Part shown: positions 29,087-38,084 of the stretch, one piece after another | How the letters are laid out: each line of letters opens with the position of its first letter | How positions within the stretch are numbered: position 1 is the first letter of the stretch | Source of the DNA: Planctomycetia bacterium | GTDB lineage: Bacteria; Planctomycetota; UBA1135; UBA2386 | Reading direction: 5' to 3' | Length of the DNA stretch: 50,102 bases | Assembly (NCBI GenBank): GCA_005776475.1 | Contig: SXPB01000231.1 | Span: forward strand, 1 to 50,102 | Notes under the pieces: model-generated | The model's input: the letters and a program-made list of their open reading frames with translations, nothing else | What the model was told of the DNA's origin: nothing | The model's database searches: none | Program-made: the position numbers and the translations under genes

Positions 29087-29821
29087 CTACGACGCGGTCG
29101 GCAGCAAAATCACCATGCCGAGCCCGCCCGGACCCATCGCATCGGGCCGCACGATCGCTCCGATCTCCTGGACCGCACGGCGGAAGCGCTCGATCGACTG
29201 ACCATCCACCTGGTCGGCAGGCTCGCCCACCCCACGCAGCCAGATCTGCACGCCGCCTTCGGTGGCAGCGATTTCGACGTGGCGCGCACCGATGCCTTGG
29301 GCGCGCTCCGCGAGCAGGTCGAGGCCGTGCCGGATGGCTTCCGCGAGGTTTGGAGCCGAACCCCACCAGGCGGGCGCCGAGCCCTGCACGAACACCGGCT
29401 GTTCCTGTGTCTGCCGCTGCCGGGCCACCATCGTGACCACGTCGGCGACGTCGACCGGCTCGGCGCCGGATGCAGCGAGGCGACCCTCGCGCACGGCGTC
29501 CTGCTGGACGGTGTCGCACCAGTCGAGCACGGCGAGCACTTCGCGCACCGAGCCCTTGAGCTGGGCGCGCGAATCCTCGGCGATGGCCTGGTCCAGCTTG
29601 TGCAGCCGTTGCCGCAGTTCTTCGGCGAACATCTGCTGGCTCTCGGCCAAGGCCAGGAAGCGGTCACCGAGCACGCGCGCCACATCGCTGCCGCGGCGCA
29701 AGTTGCTGCCGACATCGCGCTGGCTCGCGACGACGACCACTTCCCCCACCTTCGGTGGCGGCACCGGTAGCACATACTCGGACGACTCGGGAACGGCAAC
29801 GCCGGGTTGGTTCAGGGACAT
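29087..29821 (-). CDS. degenerate histidine-kinase-like/HATPase-like protein
   Basis: Coiled-coil-like FAEELRQRLHKLDQAIAEDSRAQLKGSVREVLAVLDW, then PNLAEAIRHGLDLLAERA...ARHVEIAATEGGVQIWLRG...GPGGLGMVILLP in HATPase-like order. Confidence 0.5.
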   Translation of the reverse strand: MSLNQPGVAVPESSEYVLPVPPPKVGEVVVVASQRDVGSNLRRGSDVARVLGDRFLALAESQQMFAEELRQRLHKLDQAIAEDSRAQLKGSVREVLAVLDWCDTVQQDAVREGRLAASGAEPVDVADVVTMVARQRQTQEQPVFVQGSAPAWWGSAPNLAEAIRHGLDLLAERAQGIGARHVEIAATEGGVQIWLRGVGEPADQVDGQSIERFRRAVQEIGAIVRPDAMGPGGLGMVILLPTAS

Positions 29822-29941
29822 CGTAGACCTCGCCGTCATCAGCCAACGGGCGATCCCGCTGCCAACGGCACCTCCCGCATCGGTCACCCCGAACGGCGTT
29901 CTTGAGCCCGGACGCCTGGCGCGAAGCGGTCGTCGCGTAGA

Positions 29942-31150
29942 TTGCGGCGATGCCATTGTCGGCAAATGCGACAGTGGACCCAGGCGAAGGCCGGCTTGCC
30001 CCCGGTGGACCTCGACGACCGTGACGTGACCCACCTCGCTCCCGACACCATCCGCTCCATCGCCCACGAAGTCGGCTTCGACCTCGTGCGCTTCGGCCCC
30101 GCCGAACCCGGCGAGCACGGCGAGCACTTCCTGCGTTGGCTGGAACAAGGCCGCCACGGCGAGATGCAGTACCTCGCCGACAACCGCGACCGCATTCTCG
30201 CGCCGGATCGTTGGCGTCCCGGCGTGCGGTCGGCCATCACACTCGCCGCCGACTACGGCGGCCCAGCCGGCGAGTTGCCCGGCGGCGGCCGCATCGCGCG
30301 CTACGCGGTCGGCCGCGACTACCACCGCTGGCTGCGCGATCGGGTGTTCGGCCTGCGCAAACGGCTCGAACGCGCCGGTCTGCCGTTCGGCTCGATGAAC
30401 GGTGGCGCCGACGCGGTGCCGGTGCTCGAACGCGCGCTGGCGGTGCGTTCGGGCATCGGCTTCCTGGCGAAGAGTGCGATGGTGATCTCGCCGGTGCAGG
30501 GGCCCTACCTGCAGCTCGCCGAACTGCTCACCGCCGAAGAACTGCCGTTCGACGCACCGGCGAGCGGCACCTGCGGCAGTTGCACCGCGTGCCTGCAGGC
30601 CTGCCCGACCGGCGCGATCACGGCCCCGTTCGAAGTCGATGCCCGGCGTTGCCTGAGCTACACGACGATCGAGCAGCGCGGCTTCATCGCCCCCGAATTG
30701 CGCGCCGCGCAGGGCGAGTGGCTGTTCGGCTGCGATGTGTGCCTCGAGGTGTGTCCGTTCACCAGGAAGAGCCCGTTGCTCGGCGTCGCCGGCAGCGCAC
30801 GCCCGAAGGACCTGCAGCCGCACCGCATCGTGCAGACGTGGACGCTGGTCGACGTGCTGACGATGGACGCCGCGCGCTACGACAACGAGTTCGTCGGCAC
30901 CGCGATGCGGCGCGCGACCCGTTCGGGGCTGCGGCGCAATGCCGCCATCGTGCTCGGCAACCGCGGCGACGAAGCGGCGCTGCCGACGCTGGTCGAGGCG
31001 CTGCGCGACGAGGACCCGGTGGTGCGTGGCCACGCCGCGTGGGCGATCGGCGCGATCGATGCGCACCGTCCCGAACTCGAAGCGGCGCGCGCGCGCGAAC
31101 CGCACGCGCAAGCCTTGGCCGAGATCGAAGCCGCGCTGTCGCGGCGTTGA
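29942..31150 (+). CDS. queG: epoxyqueuosine reductase
   Basis: GGADAVPVLERALAVRSGIGFLAKSAMVISP, CGSCTACLQACPTGAI, CDVCLEVCPF, C-terminal HEAT-like repeats; start probably downstream of 29942. Confidence 0.9.
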   Translation: MRRCHCRQMRQWTQAKAGLPPVDLDDRDVTHLAPDTIRSIAHEVGFDLVRFGPAEPGEHGEHFLRWLEQGRHGEMQYLADNRDRILAPDRWRPGVRSAITLAADYGGPAGELPGGGRIARYAVGRDYHRWLRDRVFGLRKRLERAGLPFGSMNGGADAVPVLERALAVRSGIGFLAKSAMVISPVQGPYLQLAELLTAEELPFDAPASGTCGSCTACLQACPTGAITAPFEVDARRCLSYTTIEQRGFIAPELRAAQGEWLFGCDVCLEVCPFTRKSPLLGVAGSARPKDLQPHRIVQTWTLVDVLTMDAARYDNEFVGTAMRRATRSGLRRNAAIVLGNRGDEAALPTLVEALRDEDPVVRGHAAWAIGAIDAHRPELEAARAREPHAQALAEIEAALSRR

Positions 31151-31154
31151 CCGC

Positions 31155-31604
31155 CTACTTGCCGAGCAGACCCTTCACCTGTTCGAGCACGGGCCCGATC
31201 GCCTTCTGCACGTCCGGGTTCGACGACAGCTTGGTCACCTGATCGAGCAGCGCCTTGGTCAGGCCGTCGCCGGTGCTGCCGAGGGTCGACGTCCACTTCG
31301 CGAGCGTGCCACCGGCACCGAGCTGGGTCTGCAACTGCGCCACGCATTCGGCGAGCTTGGCCTTTGCCTGCGTCGCGGTGGCGCCGTCCGTCACGCCCTG
31401 CAGCGACTGCGTCAGGTTCGTGAACGTCGCCTTCACCTGGTTCAAGTCGGTGACCTGCTTCAGCGCATCGCCAGCCTTGCCCATCAGGTCGGCGGCCGTC
31501 TTCAGCGCACCGGGAGCTTCGGCAGTGCCGGCGTTGGCATTACCACCGCAGGCGGCGACCAGGAACAACAACGGAACGACGGCGAGAACAGTGAGCGTAC
31601 GCAT
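31155..31604 (-). CDS. putative small lipoprotein
   Basis: MRTLTVLAVVPLLFLVAACGGNANAG: lipobox-like LVAAC; helical, low-complexity remainder. Confidence 0.75.
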   Translation of the reverse strand: MRTLTVLAVVPLLFLVAACGGNANAGTAEAPGALKTAADLMGKAGDALKQVTDLNQVKATFTNLTQSLQGVTDGATATQAKAKLAECVAQLQTQLGAGGTLAKWTSTLGSTGDGLTKALLDQVTKLSSNPDVQKAIGPVLEQVKGLLGK

Positions 31605-31882
31605 GCCGCGATGGTGGCGCCAAGCGGCCCCGCCTGCAACCGTCGCGTCCACACGACCGTCGCCGACTCGCGACGCCCGGGTGGATCCGCCACGCCATCG
31701 ACGCTGCGCGCAACGCCTGCGCACCGCGGCGTCGCCACCGTCGCAGGATCGCGACTTCGCGCCCGCGACGACCGCAACGAGCCGGAGGGCAGCAGCACGG
31801 CGGCAACAGCCATAGCATCGAAGCTGCGCACTTCCTGGCGCGTGGATACGGCGCTTGGCAAGCCGATTGCTTCTAGACGTTC

Positions 31883-32104
31883 GTGACCAACGCACGCAAC
31901 ACGACGAACCTCTCCACGATGGGCAACACCGAGTTCTACAACGAGTCGAAGTGGTGCGATGGCTGCAAGGGCTACGTGCGCTTCCTGATGAGTGTGAACC
32001 ACAGCTTCTGCGTGCAGTGCGGTGGCCGCGTCCGCCTCTTCAACCGCGACGACAGCTCGCGCTTCACCGAGACGGTGCAGCGCCACAAGTGGCAGGCCTC
32101 CTGA
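31883..32104 (+). CDS. small zinc-ribbon protein, 73 aa
   Basis: WCDGCKGYVRFLMSVNHSFCVQCGGRVRLF: two CxxC pairs. Confidence 0.7.
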   Translation: MTNARNTTNLSTMGNTEFYNESKWCDGCKGYVRFLMSVNHSFCVQCGGRVRLFNRDDSSRFTETVQRHKWQAS

Positions 32105-32205
32105 TCCTGATCCTCCCCCTCCCCTGAAACGCCGCCTGCCCGACTCCCCGACTGCGACTGCGACAACTCTCTCCTCTCCCTGAAACGCGACCGAATCCCT
32201 GATCC

Positions 32206-32251
32206 CGCAAGCGGCCTGCCGGTCACCCCCGGCAGGTCGCTTGCGTATTTT
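32206..32251 (+). terminator. strong intrinsic-terminator-like hairpin downstream of the zinc-ribbon gene
   Basis: CGCAAGCGGCCTGCCGG-TCACCC-CCGGCAGGTCGCTTGCG: 17-bp stem with one G-U pair, followed by TATTTT. Confidence 0.75.
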
Positions 32252-32312
32252 CCGGCCCCTCCGCATCCTCTGGGCCTTCTCCGCTTCCCCGATCCCATCG
32301 CGAGGATGGCCC

Positions 32313-33869
32313 GTGCAGTTGCCTGAATTCACGAACGAACCCTTCACCGATTTCACCGACCCGAAGAACCAGCAGGCCTTCCAGCAGGCGCTGCAGAAGA
32401 TCCAGAAGGAAGTGCTCGGCCGCACCTGGAACTGCTGGATCGGTGGCGAAGAAGTCCGCGGCAAGGAGACCTTCGAGGTCTTCGATCCGGCGGACACGAC
32501 GCGGCGCATCGGCAAGTACCAGAAGCTGACCTCGGTCGAAGGCAACCTCGCCGTCGAGAAGGCGCACGCTGCGTTCCCGGCCTGGGCGGCGACCCCGGTC
32601 GAACAGCGCGTCGGCATCTTCTTCAAGGCCGCCCAGCGCATGCGCGAGCGCAAGCACGAGTTCTCGGCGCTGCTGTGCCATGAAGTCGGCAAGTCGTGGG
32701 CCGAAGCCGATGCCGACACCGCCGAAGCGATCGACTTCCTCGAGTACTACGCCGGCCAGATGCTGCGCATGGCGCAGCCGCAGCCGATCGTGCCGGTGAA
32801 GGGCGAGCGCAACCAGATGATCTACATCCCGCTCGGCGTGGGCGCGATCATCCCGCCGTGGAACTTCCCGCTGGCGATCATGGCGGGCATGGCATCGGCG
32901 GCCATGGTCGCGGGCAACACCGTGGTGGTGAAGCCGGCGAGCCAGTCGCCGGCGGTCGCCGCCATGTGGGTCGAGCTGATGTACGAATGCGGGCTGCCCA
33001 AGGGCGTGCTCAACTTCCTGACCGGCCCCGGCAGCGACGTCGGCGGCGCGCTGGTGCAGCACAAGCTGACGCGTTTCATCTCGTTCACCGGCAGCCGCGA
33101 CGTCGGCCTGTGGATCTTCGAGAAGTCGAGCAAGACGCAGACCGGCCAGATCTGGATGAAGCGCCTCGTCGCGGAAATGGGCGGCAAGGACAGCATCCTG
33201 GTCGACAAGGACTGCGACCTCGACAAGGCGGTCGACGCCGTCGTCGCGTCGGCGTTCGGCTACCAGGGCCAGAAGTGTTCGGCGTGCAGCCGCGCGATCG
33301 TGCACCAGAACGTCTACGACGAGTTCTGCAAGCGCATCGTGCCGAAGGTCGAGGCGATCAAGATGGGCCACCCGAGCGATCGCACGATCGGCTTTGGCCC
33401 GATGGTCGATGCCGCGGCCAAGAAGAAGACGCTCGAGTACATCGCGACCGGCAAGAAGGAGAGCAAACTGCTGGTCGGCGGCGGCGAAGGCCCGAAGGGC
33501 GGCCACTTCGTGCAGCCGACCGTGTTCGCCGACGTCAAGCCGACGGCGAAGATCGCGCTGGAAGAGATCTTCGGGCCGGTGCTCGCGATCATCCGCGTGA
33601 AGGACTTCGACGAAGGCCTCGCCGTCGCCAACAACACCGAGTACGGCCTCACCGGCTCCGTGTTCACCAAGAACGAGCAGCACAAGGAACGCTGCCGTCG
33701 CGACTTCCACGTCGGCAACTTCTACATCAACCGCAAGTGCACGGGGGCCCTGGTCGGCGCCCATCCGTTCGGCGGCTTCAACATGTCGGGCACCGACAGC
33801 AAGGCCGGCGGCCCGGACTACCTGCTGCAGTTCCTGCAGGCGAAGACGATCAGCGAGAAGATCGGCTAG
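32313..33869 (+). CDS. pruA: L-glutamate gamma-semialdehyde/aldehyde dehydrogenase (1-pyrroline-5-carboxylate dehydrogenase-like)
   Basis: GAIIPPWNFPLAIMAGM, FTGSRDVGLWIFEKSSK, LVAEMGGKDSILVD, FGYQGQKCSACSRAIVH; GTG start at 32313 likely. Confidence 0.88.
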   Translation: MQLPEFTNEPFTDFTDPKNQQAFQQALQKIQKEVLGRTWNCWIGGEEVRGKETFEVFDPADTTRRIGKYQKLTSVEGNLAVEKAHAAFPAWAATPVEQRVGIFFKAAQRMRERKHEFSALLCHEVGKSWAEADADTAEAIDFLEYYAGQMLRMAQPQPIVPVKGERNQMIYIPLGVGAIIPPWNFPLAIMAGMASAAMVAGNTVVVKPASQSPAVAAMWVELMYECGLPKGVLNFLTGPGSDVGGALVQHKLTRFISFTGSRDVGLWIFEKSSKTQTGQIWMKRLVAEMGGKDSILVDKDCDLDKAVDAVVASAFGYQGQKCSACSRAIVHQNVYDEFCKRIVPKVEAIKMGHPSDRTIGFGPMVDAAAKKKTLEYIATGKKESKLLVGGGEGPKGGHFVQPTVFADVKPTAKIALEEIFGPVLAIIRVKDFDEGLAVANNTEYGLTGSVFTKNEQHKERCRRDFHVGNFYINRKCTGALVGAHPFGGFNMSGTDSKAGGPDYLLQFLQAKTISEKIG

Positions 33870-33879
33870 AGCCGACCCC

Positions 33880-35775
33880 GTGGACCGACGCCACTTCGCG
33901 CAGCAGCACGCGCGCCTGCTGCAGCTCGAGCGCGACGCCGAGATCCATGAGGCCGAGCGGTTGCTGCACGCGCGCAGCGATGCCGAACTGCAGGCGCGCG
34001 GCACCACGCTGCTGCGCCTCGAAGTCGTCGATCTCGAGCCCGGCTTTGGCGGCCGCCTGCACGTCGTGCTGCGGCCGAGCCGGCTCGACAGCCTGCCAGC
34101 GCACCGCTTCGGGCCCGGCGACGTCGTCGCGATCCGCGCCAACCGCGACGACAAGCCCGTGTGCACCGGCGTGTTCGTGCGCGCGCGCAGCGACCAGGTG
34201 ACCGTCGCGATCGACGACGACGAAGTGGACCTGCCGTCGCTGGTGCGGCTCGACCAGATCGCCACCGACGTGACGTTCCGCCGGCTCGACGCGGCGTTGC
34301 GCGAACTGCAGCGCGATCGCAAGGGCGACGAAGCCCGCTTCTACGACGCGATGTTCGGCGAACGCGATCCCGAGTTCGCGCCGCGTCCCGAAACGGCGGC
34401 GATCCGCTGGTTCGACGCCACGCTCGACGCCTCGCAGCGCGACGCCATCGCCAACGCGCTGCGCGCCGAACACGTGGCGCTGATCCACGGCCCGCCCGGC
34501 ACCGGCAAGACGACCGCCGTGGTCGAGCTGATCCGCCAGTGCGTCGCCAACGGCGAACGCATCCTGGCCTGCGCTGCGTCGAACGTCGCCGTCGACAACC
34601 TCGCCGAGCGGCTGCTGCGCGCGGGTTTGCGCATCGTGCGGCTGGGTCACCCGGCCCGCGTGCAGGCGAACGTGCGCGACGTGTCGTTGGCGTCGCTGGT
34701 CGCCGACGCACCGGAGCAGAAACTCCTGCGCGACTGCCGCCGCGAAGTCGATGCCGGCCTGCGCCTGGTGCACAAGGCGAAGTCGCGGCAGGATCGCTGG
34801 GCTGCGCGCAACGCCGTGCGCGCGCTGCGCGCCGAACTGCGCCAGCTCGAGAGCGCCGTGACCAAGGGCATCGTCGACGGCGCCGAAGTCGTGCTCGCCA
34901 CCAACGTCGGTGCGGCCAGCGACCTGCTGACGACACGCCCGTTCCACCGCGTCGTGATCGACGAAGCGGCCCAGGCGCTCGAAGCGGCGTGCTGGATCCC
35001 GCTGCCGCTCGGCAAGCGCGTGGTGCTGGCCGGCGACCACCGCCAACTGCCGCCGACGATCCACTCGCAGGAAGCGGCGGCGGGCGGCCTTTCGTGCACG
35101 CTGTTCGAACGCCTGATGGACGGCGCGTACGGCCCGACGATCGGTCGCATGCTGAACGTGCAGTACCGCATGCACGAACGCATCATGGGCTGGTCGTCGC
35201 AGCGCCTCTACGGCGGCAAGCTGCACGCCGCCGAGTCGGTGCGCACGCACCTGCTCACCGGACTGGCCGACGTCGCCACCACCGAATGGACGAGCGAGCC
35301 GCTGTGCTTCATCGACACCGCCGGGTGCGGCCACGACGAAAGCCAGGGCGACGACGAAGGCAGCAAGAGCAATCCCGGCGAAGCGGAACTGGTCGTGCGC
35401 ATCGTCACCGCGTTGCGCGATGCCGGCGTTCCTGCCGCCGCGATCGCGGTGATCACGCCGTACAACGCGCAGGTGCAACTGCTGCGCACGCGGCTCGGCG
35501 GCGAGGCCGACCTCGAGATCGGCACCGTCGACGGCCTGCAGGGCCGCGAGAAGGAAGCGGTCGTCGTGTCGCTGGTGCGCAGCAACGAGCAGGGCGAAGT
35601 CGGCTTCCTCGCCGAACTGCGCCGACTCAACGTCGCGTTGACGCGCGCGCGGCGGCATCTGACCGTGGTCGGCGACAGCGCGACCCTGGCGCACGACCGC
35701 GATCTCTGCCAGTTGGTCGAGCACCTGCAACAGCACGCGTGCTACCGCAGTGCGTTCGAACTCGGCGACGCCTGA
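33880..35775 (+). CDS. UPF1/DNA2-like superfamily 1 helicase
   Basis: ALIHGPPGTGKTTAVVEL (Walker A), VVIDEAAQALEAACWIPL, VVLAGDHRQLPPTI, IGTVDGLQGREKEAVVVSLVRSN, RLNVALTRARRHLTVVGD. Confidence 0.92.
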   Translation: MDRRHFAQQHARLLQLERDAEIHEAERLLHARSDAELQARGTTLLRLEVVDLEPGFGGRLHVVLRPSRLDSLPAHRFGPGDVVAIRANRDDKPVCTGVFVRARSDQVTVAIDDDEVDLPSLVRLDQIATDVTFRRLDAALRELQRDRKGDEARFYDAMFGERDPEFAPRPETAAIRWFDATLDASQRDAIANALRAEHVALIHGPPGTGKTTAVVELIRQCVANGERILACAASNVAVDNLAERLLRAGLRIVRLGHPARVQANVRDVSLASLVADAPEQKLLRDCRREVDAGLRLVHKAKSRQDRWAARNAVRALRAELRQLESAVTKGIVDGAEVVLATNVGAASDLLTTRPFHRVVIDEAAQALEAACWIPLPLGKRVVLAGDHRQLPPTIHSQEAAAGGLSCTLFERLMDGAYGPTIGRMLNVQYRMHERIMGWSSQRLYGGKLHAAESVRTHLLTGLADVATTEWTSEPLCFIDTAGCGHDESQGDDEGSKSNPGEAELVVRIVTALRDAGVPAAAIAVITPYNAQVQLLRTRLGGEADLEIGTVDGLQGREKEAVVVSLVRSNEQGEVGFLAELRRLNVALTRARRHLTVVGDSATLAHDRDLCQLVEHLQQHACYRSAFELGDA

Positions 35776-37167
35776 TCAGTAGGGCGCCGCAAACACGGCT
35801 TCGAACTTCGCGCGCAACTCGGTAACCGCGTAGTCGAGCGGCACTTTGCCTTCGCGGTCCTTCTTGGTGCGGTCGGCGCCGGCGCGCAGCATGCGCGCCG
35901 CCTGGTCTGGATGGCTGCAGCGAACGGCCTCGTGCAGGGGAGTGAGCCCGTTCTTCGCCGACGGTGACACCGGCGCCCCGCGCGCGAGCAGCAACTCCAC
36001 GCACTCCGGAGCGTTCCAGAACACGGCCCAGTGCAACGCGGTGTAGCCATCGTCCCCGGTCACGGCGATATCGGCACCGGCATCGAGCAGGAGTCGCAAC
36101 GCGACAACGTCGGTGCACATCGCCGCCCGCACCAACAGTGGCTCCTTGCGCGGCGCCTTCGCCAACTGGGGATCGGCAGTGAGAAAGCGCGCGAGCTCCT
36201 CGTGCATGCCGAGCGTCAGCGCCGCGAACGCATCCAACGGCACGCCGTGCTGCAGCAGCAGTTTCGCGGCGCGCTGCCGCTGCCGGCGCACCAGCTCCTC
36301 CGTTCCTCGCGCCAGATACTCACAGGTGAATTGCAGCAATGTGGGTCCCTTGGCGAGAGACGCCCCTTTGCCGAGCAGCGTCGCCATCGCCTGCACACTC
36401 GCGCCCGCCGCCGCCGCCTGCAGGGCGGTGCCCCCATGTTGGTCGGGCTCGTCGACGTTCATGCCGCGCGCCAACAACACGTCGATGCTGGCACCCGCAT
36501 CGCGCTGCGCCGCCGCGTGCAGCAGCGTCGAACCGGTGAAACCCCATTTGCCCTCGAACCGCTGGTCGATCGGTTCGCCGGCGTCGAGCAGCATCGCCAA
36601 CGTTGCGGGGTGAGCCACCGCGAAGAAGGCCAGGCTCGGCATCGCGCCACCTAGCTCGACCTGGGGACGCGGCGCCGCGCGCGGCAGCGCGAGACGCAAC
36701 GTCGCCGTGGCCCCAGCTTGCGCCGCGCGCATCTGGGTCGGCCACGGCACTTCGTCGGTGTTGTCGGCGAGCCAGCGCCGCACCCAGGTCTCGTCGTCGG
36801 CAACCATCGCCGTCAGGAGGTCGAGCGGCGCGCCGTAGTCGCGCAACAAGCGAACGACCGCACCGTGGCCCCCGTCGGCTGCGCGCTGGATCGCAGTGCG
36901 CGCGTTCGCATCCGTTGCATCGATCGGCGCCTTCGCTGCGAGCAACTCACGAACGCAAGCGATCGAGCCACGCGCCGCTGCGACATTCAACGGCGGCCAG
37001 CCACCTTCGATCTTGCCGTCGCGCATCGCCGGCCGTTCACGCAGCAACGTCGCCAGCGCCACGCCGTCGTCGCGCACGAGGATCGTGGTCAACTCGGCTT
37101 CCTGAGCCCGCAATGCAACGAGCGCGAGCGACCACACCACCGCCGACACGGCCAGGCGAGCGTTCAC
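35776..37167 (-). CDS. secreted ankyrin-repeat protein
   Basis: GTG start overlapping upstream stop (GTGA); signal-like VNARLAVSAVVWSLALVALRAQ; repeats GGWPPLNVAAARGSIACVRELLAAKAPID, GYTALHWAVFWNAPECVELLLARGAPV, GLTPLHEAVRCSHPDQAARMLRAGAD. Confidence 0.85.
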   Translation of the reverse strand: MNARLAVSAVVWSLALVALRAQEAELTTILVRDDGVALATLLRERPAMRDGKIEGGWPPLNVAAARGSIACVRELLAAKAPIDATDANARTAIQRAADGGHGAVVRLLRDYGAPLDLLTAMVADDETWVRRWLADNTDEVPWPTQMRAAQAGATATLRLALPRAAPRPQVELGGAMPSLAFFAVAHPATLAMLLDAGEPIDQRFEGKWGFTGSTLLHAAAQRDAGASIDVLLARGMNVDEPDQHGGTALQAAAAGASVQAMATLLGKGASLAKGPTLLQFTCEYLARGTEELVRRQRQRAAKLLLQHGVPLDAFAALTLGMHEELARFLTADPQLAKAPRKEPLLVRAAMCTDVVALRLLLDAGADIAVTGDDGYTALHWAVFWNAPECVELLLARGAPVSPSAKNGLTPLHEAVRCSHPDQAARMLRAGADRTKKDREGKVPLDYAVTELRAKFEAVFAAPY

Positions 37168-38084
37168 TTGCCCGTCCCAGCCGGCGCGGGTGCAACCGCC
37201 TTCACCGGCACACCGAACAACGCCACTTCGCACTGCGGATGCGCGAACATCTTCTCGTGGTCGTGCTCGACCCCCACCGCTTCGACGAGCCGCCAATTGC
37301 ACTTCCAGCCGCGCGCCGCGGCCAAGGCCTGCGCGTGCCACCACAACGCCAGCCCACGCTGGTGCCGTCCGCTGCCCTGCCGCATCGCATCGGGGCTCTT
37401 GTCGAACCACTCGTCGTCGTGGTCGTCGCCGGTGCCCAGATACAGCGTCAGCGGAGCTTCGAGGTAGGCCCGCAACCGGTCGTCGTTCGCCAACGTCGCC
37501 GGCAACCCGCCAAAGCCGTAGCCAAACGGCACTGCCAGCGTCGGCAGCAGCACGCTGCCAGGGTTCGCCGCCACCAACCGTTCCGCACCGACGTCCTGGA
37601 ACGCACTCATGCGCACGACGAACTGGCCGCCGGCCGAGTGGCCGATCACCCAGAGCTTGCTGTCCTTGCCGGTGCGCGCGCGGATCGCCGCGGCGAGCTC
37701 CGGAATGCGCGCGTAGGTCCACTCCGCCGCGGGCGCCGCACTGCCGTCCTCGCGCAGGAGCCCGCCACGCTGGTAGGCGCGGCTCGGGAACCGCTCGGCG
37801 TCGAACTTCGGCGCCACCACCAGCATGCCGAAGCGCTCGCCCATCGAAACCGCGTGGTCGCGATACTCGTCGGCGTTGCGCAACACCCCGTGCATCACGA
37901 ACAGCATGCGCTCACCGTTCCACTGCGGCGGGCGGAACGTGAACACCGGCAACTCCACCGGGCCTGCCTGCACCTTGAGTTCAGCCTTGCCCTCGGGCAC
38001 GTCGGCCAGCGCCGTCTTCGCTTGCGCAACCAAACCAGCGGCAGCCAGCCCGCACAGCGACAACGTCCGGAGGAATCTCAGCAT
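37164..38084 (-). CDS. secreted alpha/beta hydrolase (PHB depolymerase/esterase-like)
   Basis: MLRFLRTLSLCGLAAAGLVAQAK signal; MLFVMHGVLRNADEYRDHA, LWVIGHSAGGQFVVRMSAF (GxSxG), HDHEKMF. Confidence 0.8.
   Translation of the reverse strand: MLRFLRTLSLCGLAAAGLVAQAKTALADVPEGKAELKVQAGPVELPVFTFRPPQWNGERMLFVMHGVLRNADEYRDHAVSMGERFGMLVVAPKFDAERFPSRAYQRGGLLREDGSAAPAAEWTYARIPELAAAIRARTGKDSKLWVIGHSAGGQFVVRMSAFQDVGAERLVAANPGSVLLPTLAVPFGYGFGGLPATLANDDRLRAYLEAPLTLYLGTGDDHDDEWFDKSPDAMRQGSGRHQRGLALWWHAQALAAARGWKCNWRLVEAVGVEHDHEKMFAHPQCEVALFGVPVKAVAPAPAGTGK

Noticed and set aside
33880-35775. UPF1/DNA2-like helicase as an anti-phage defence gene
   Set aside because: No nuclease, methylase or other defence partners nearby; such stand-alone SF1 helicases are widespread
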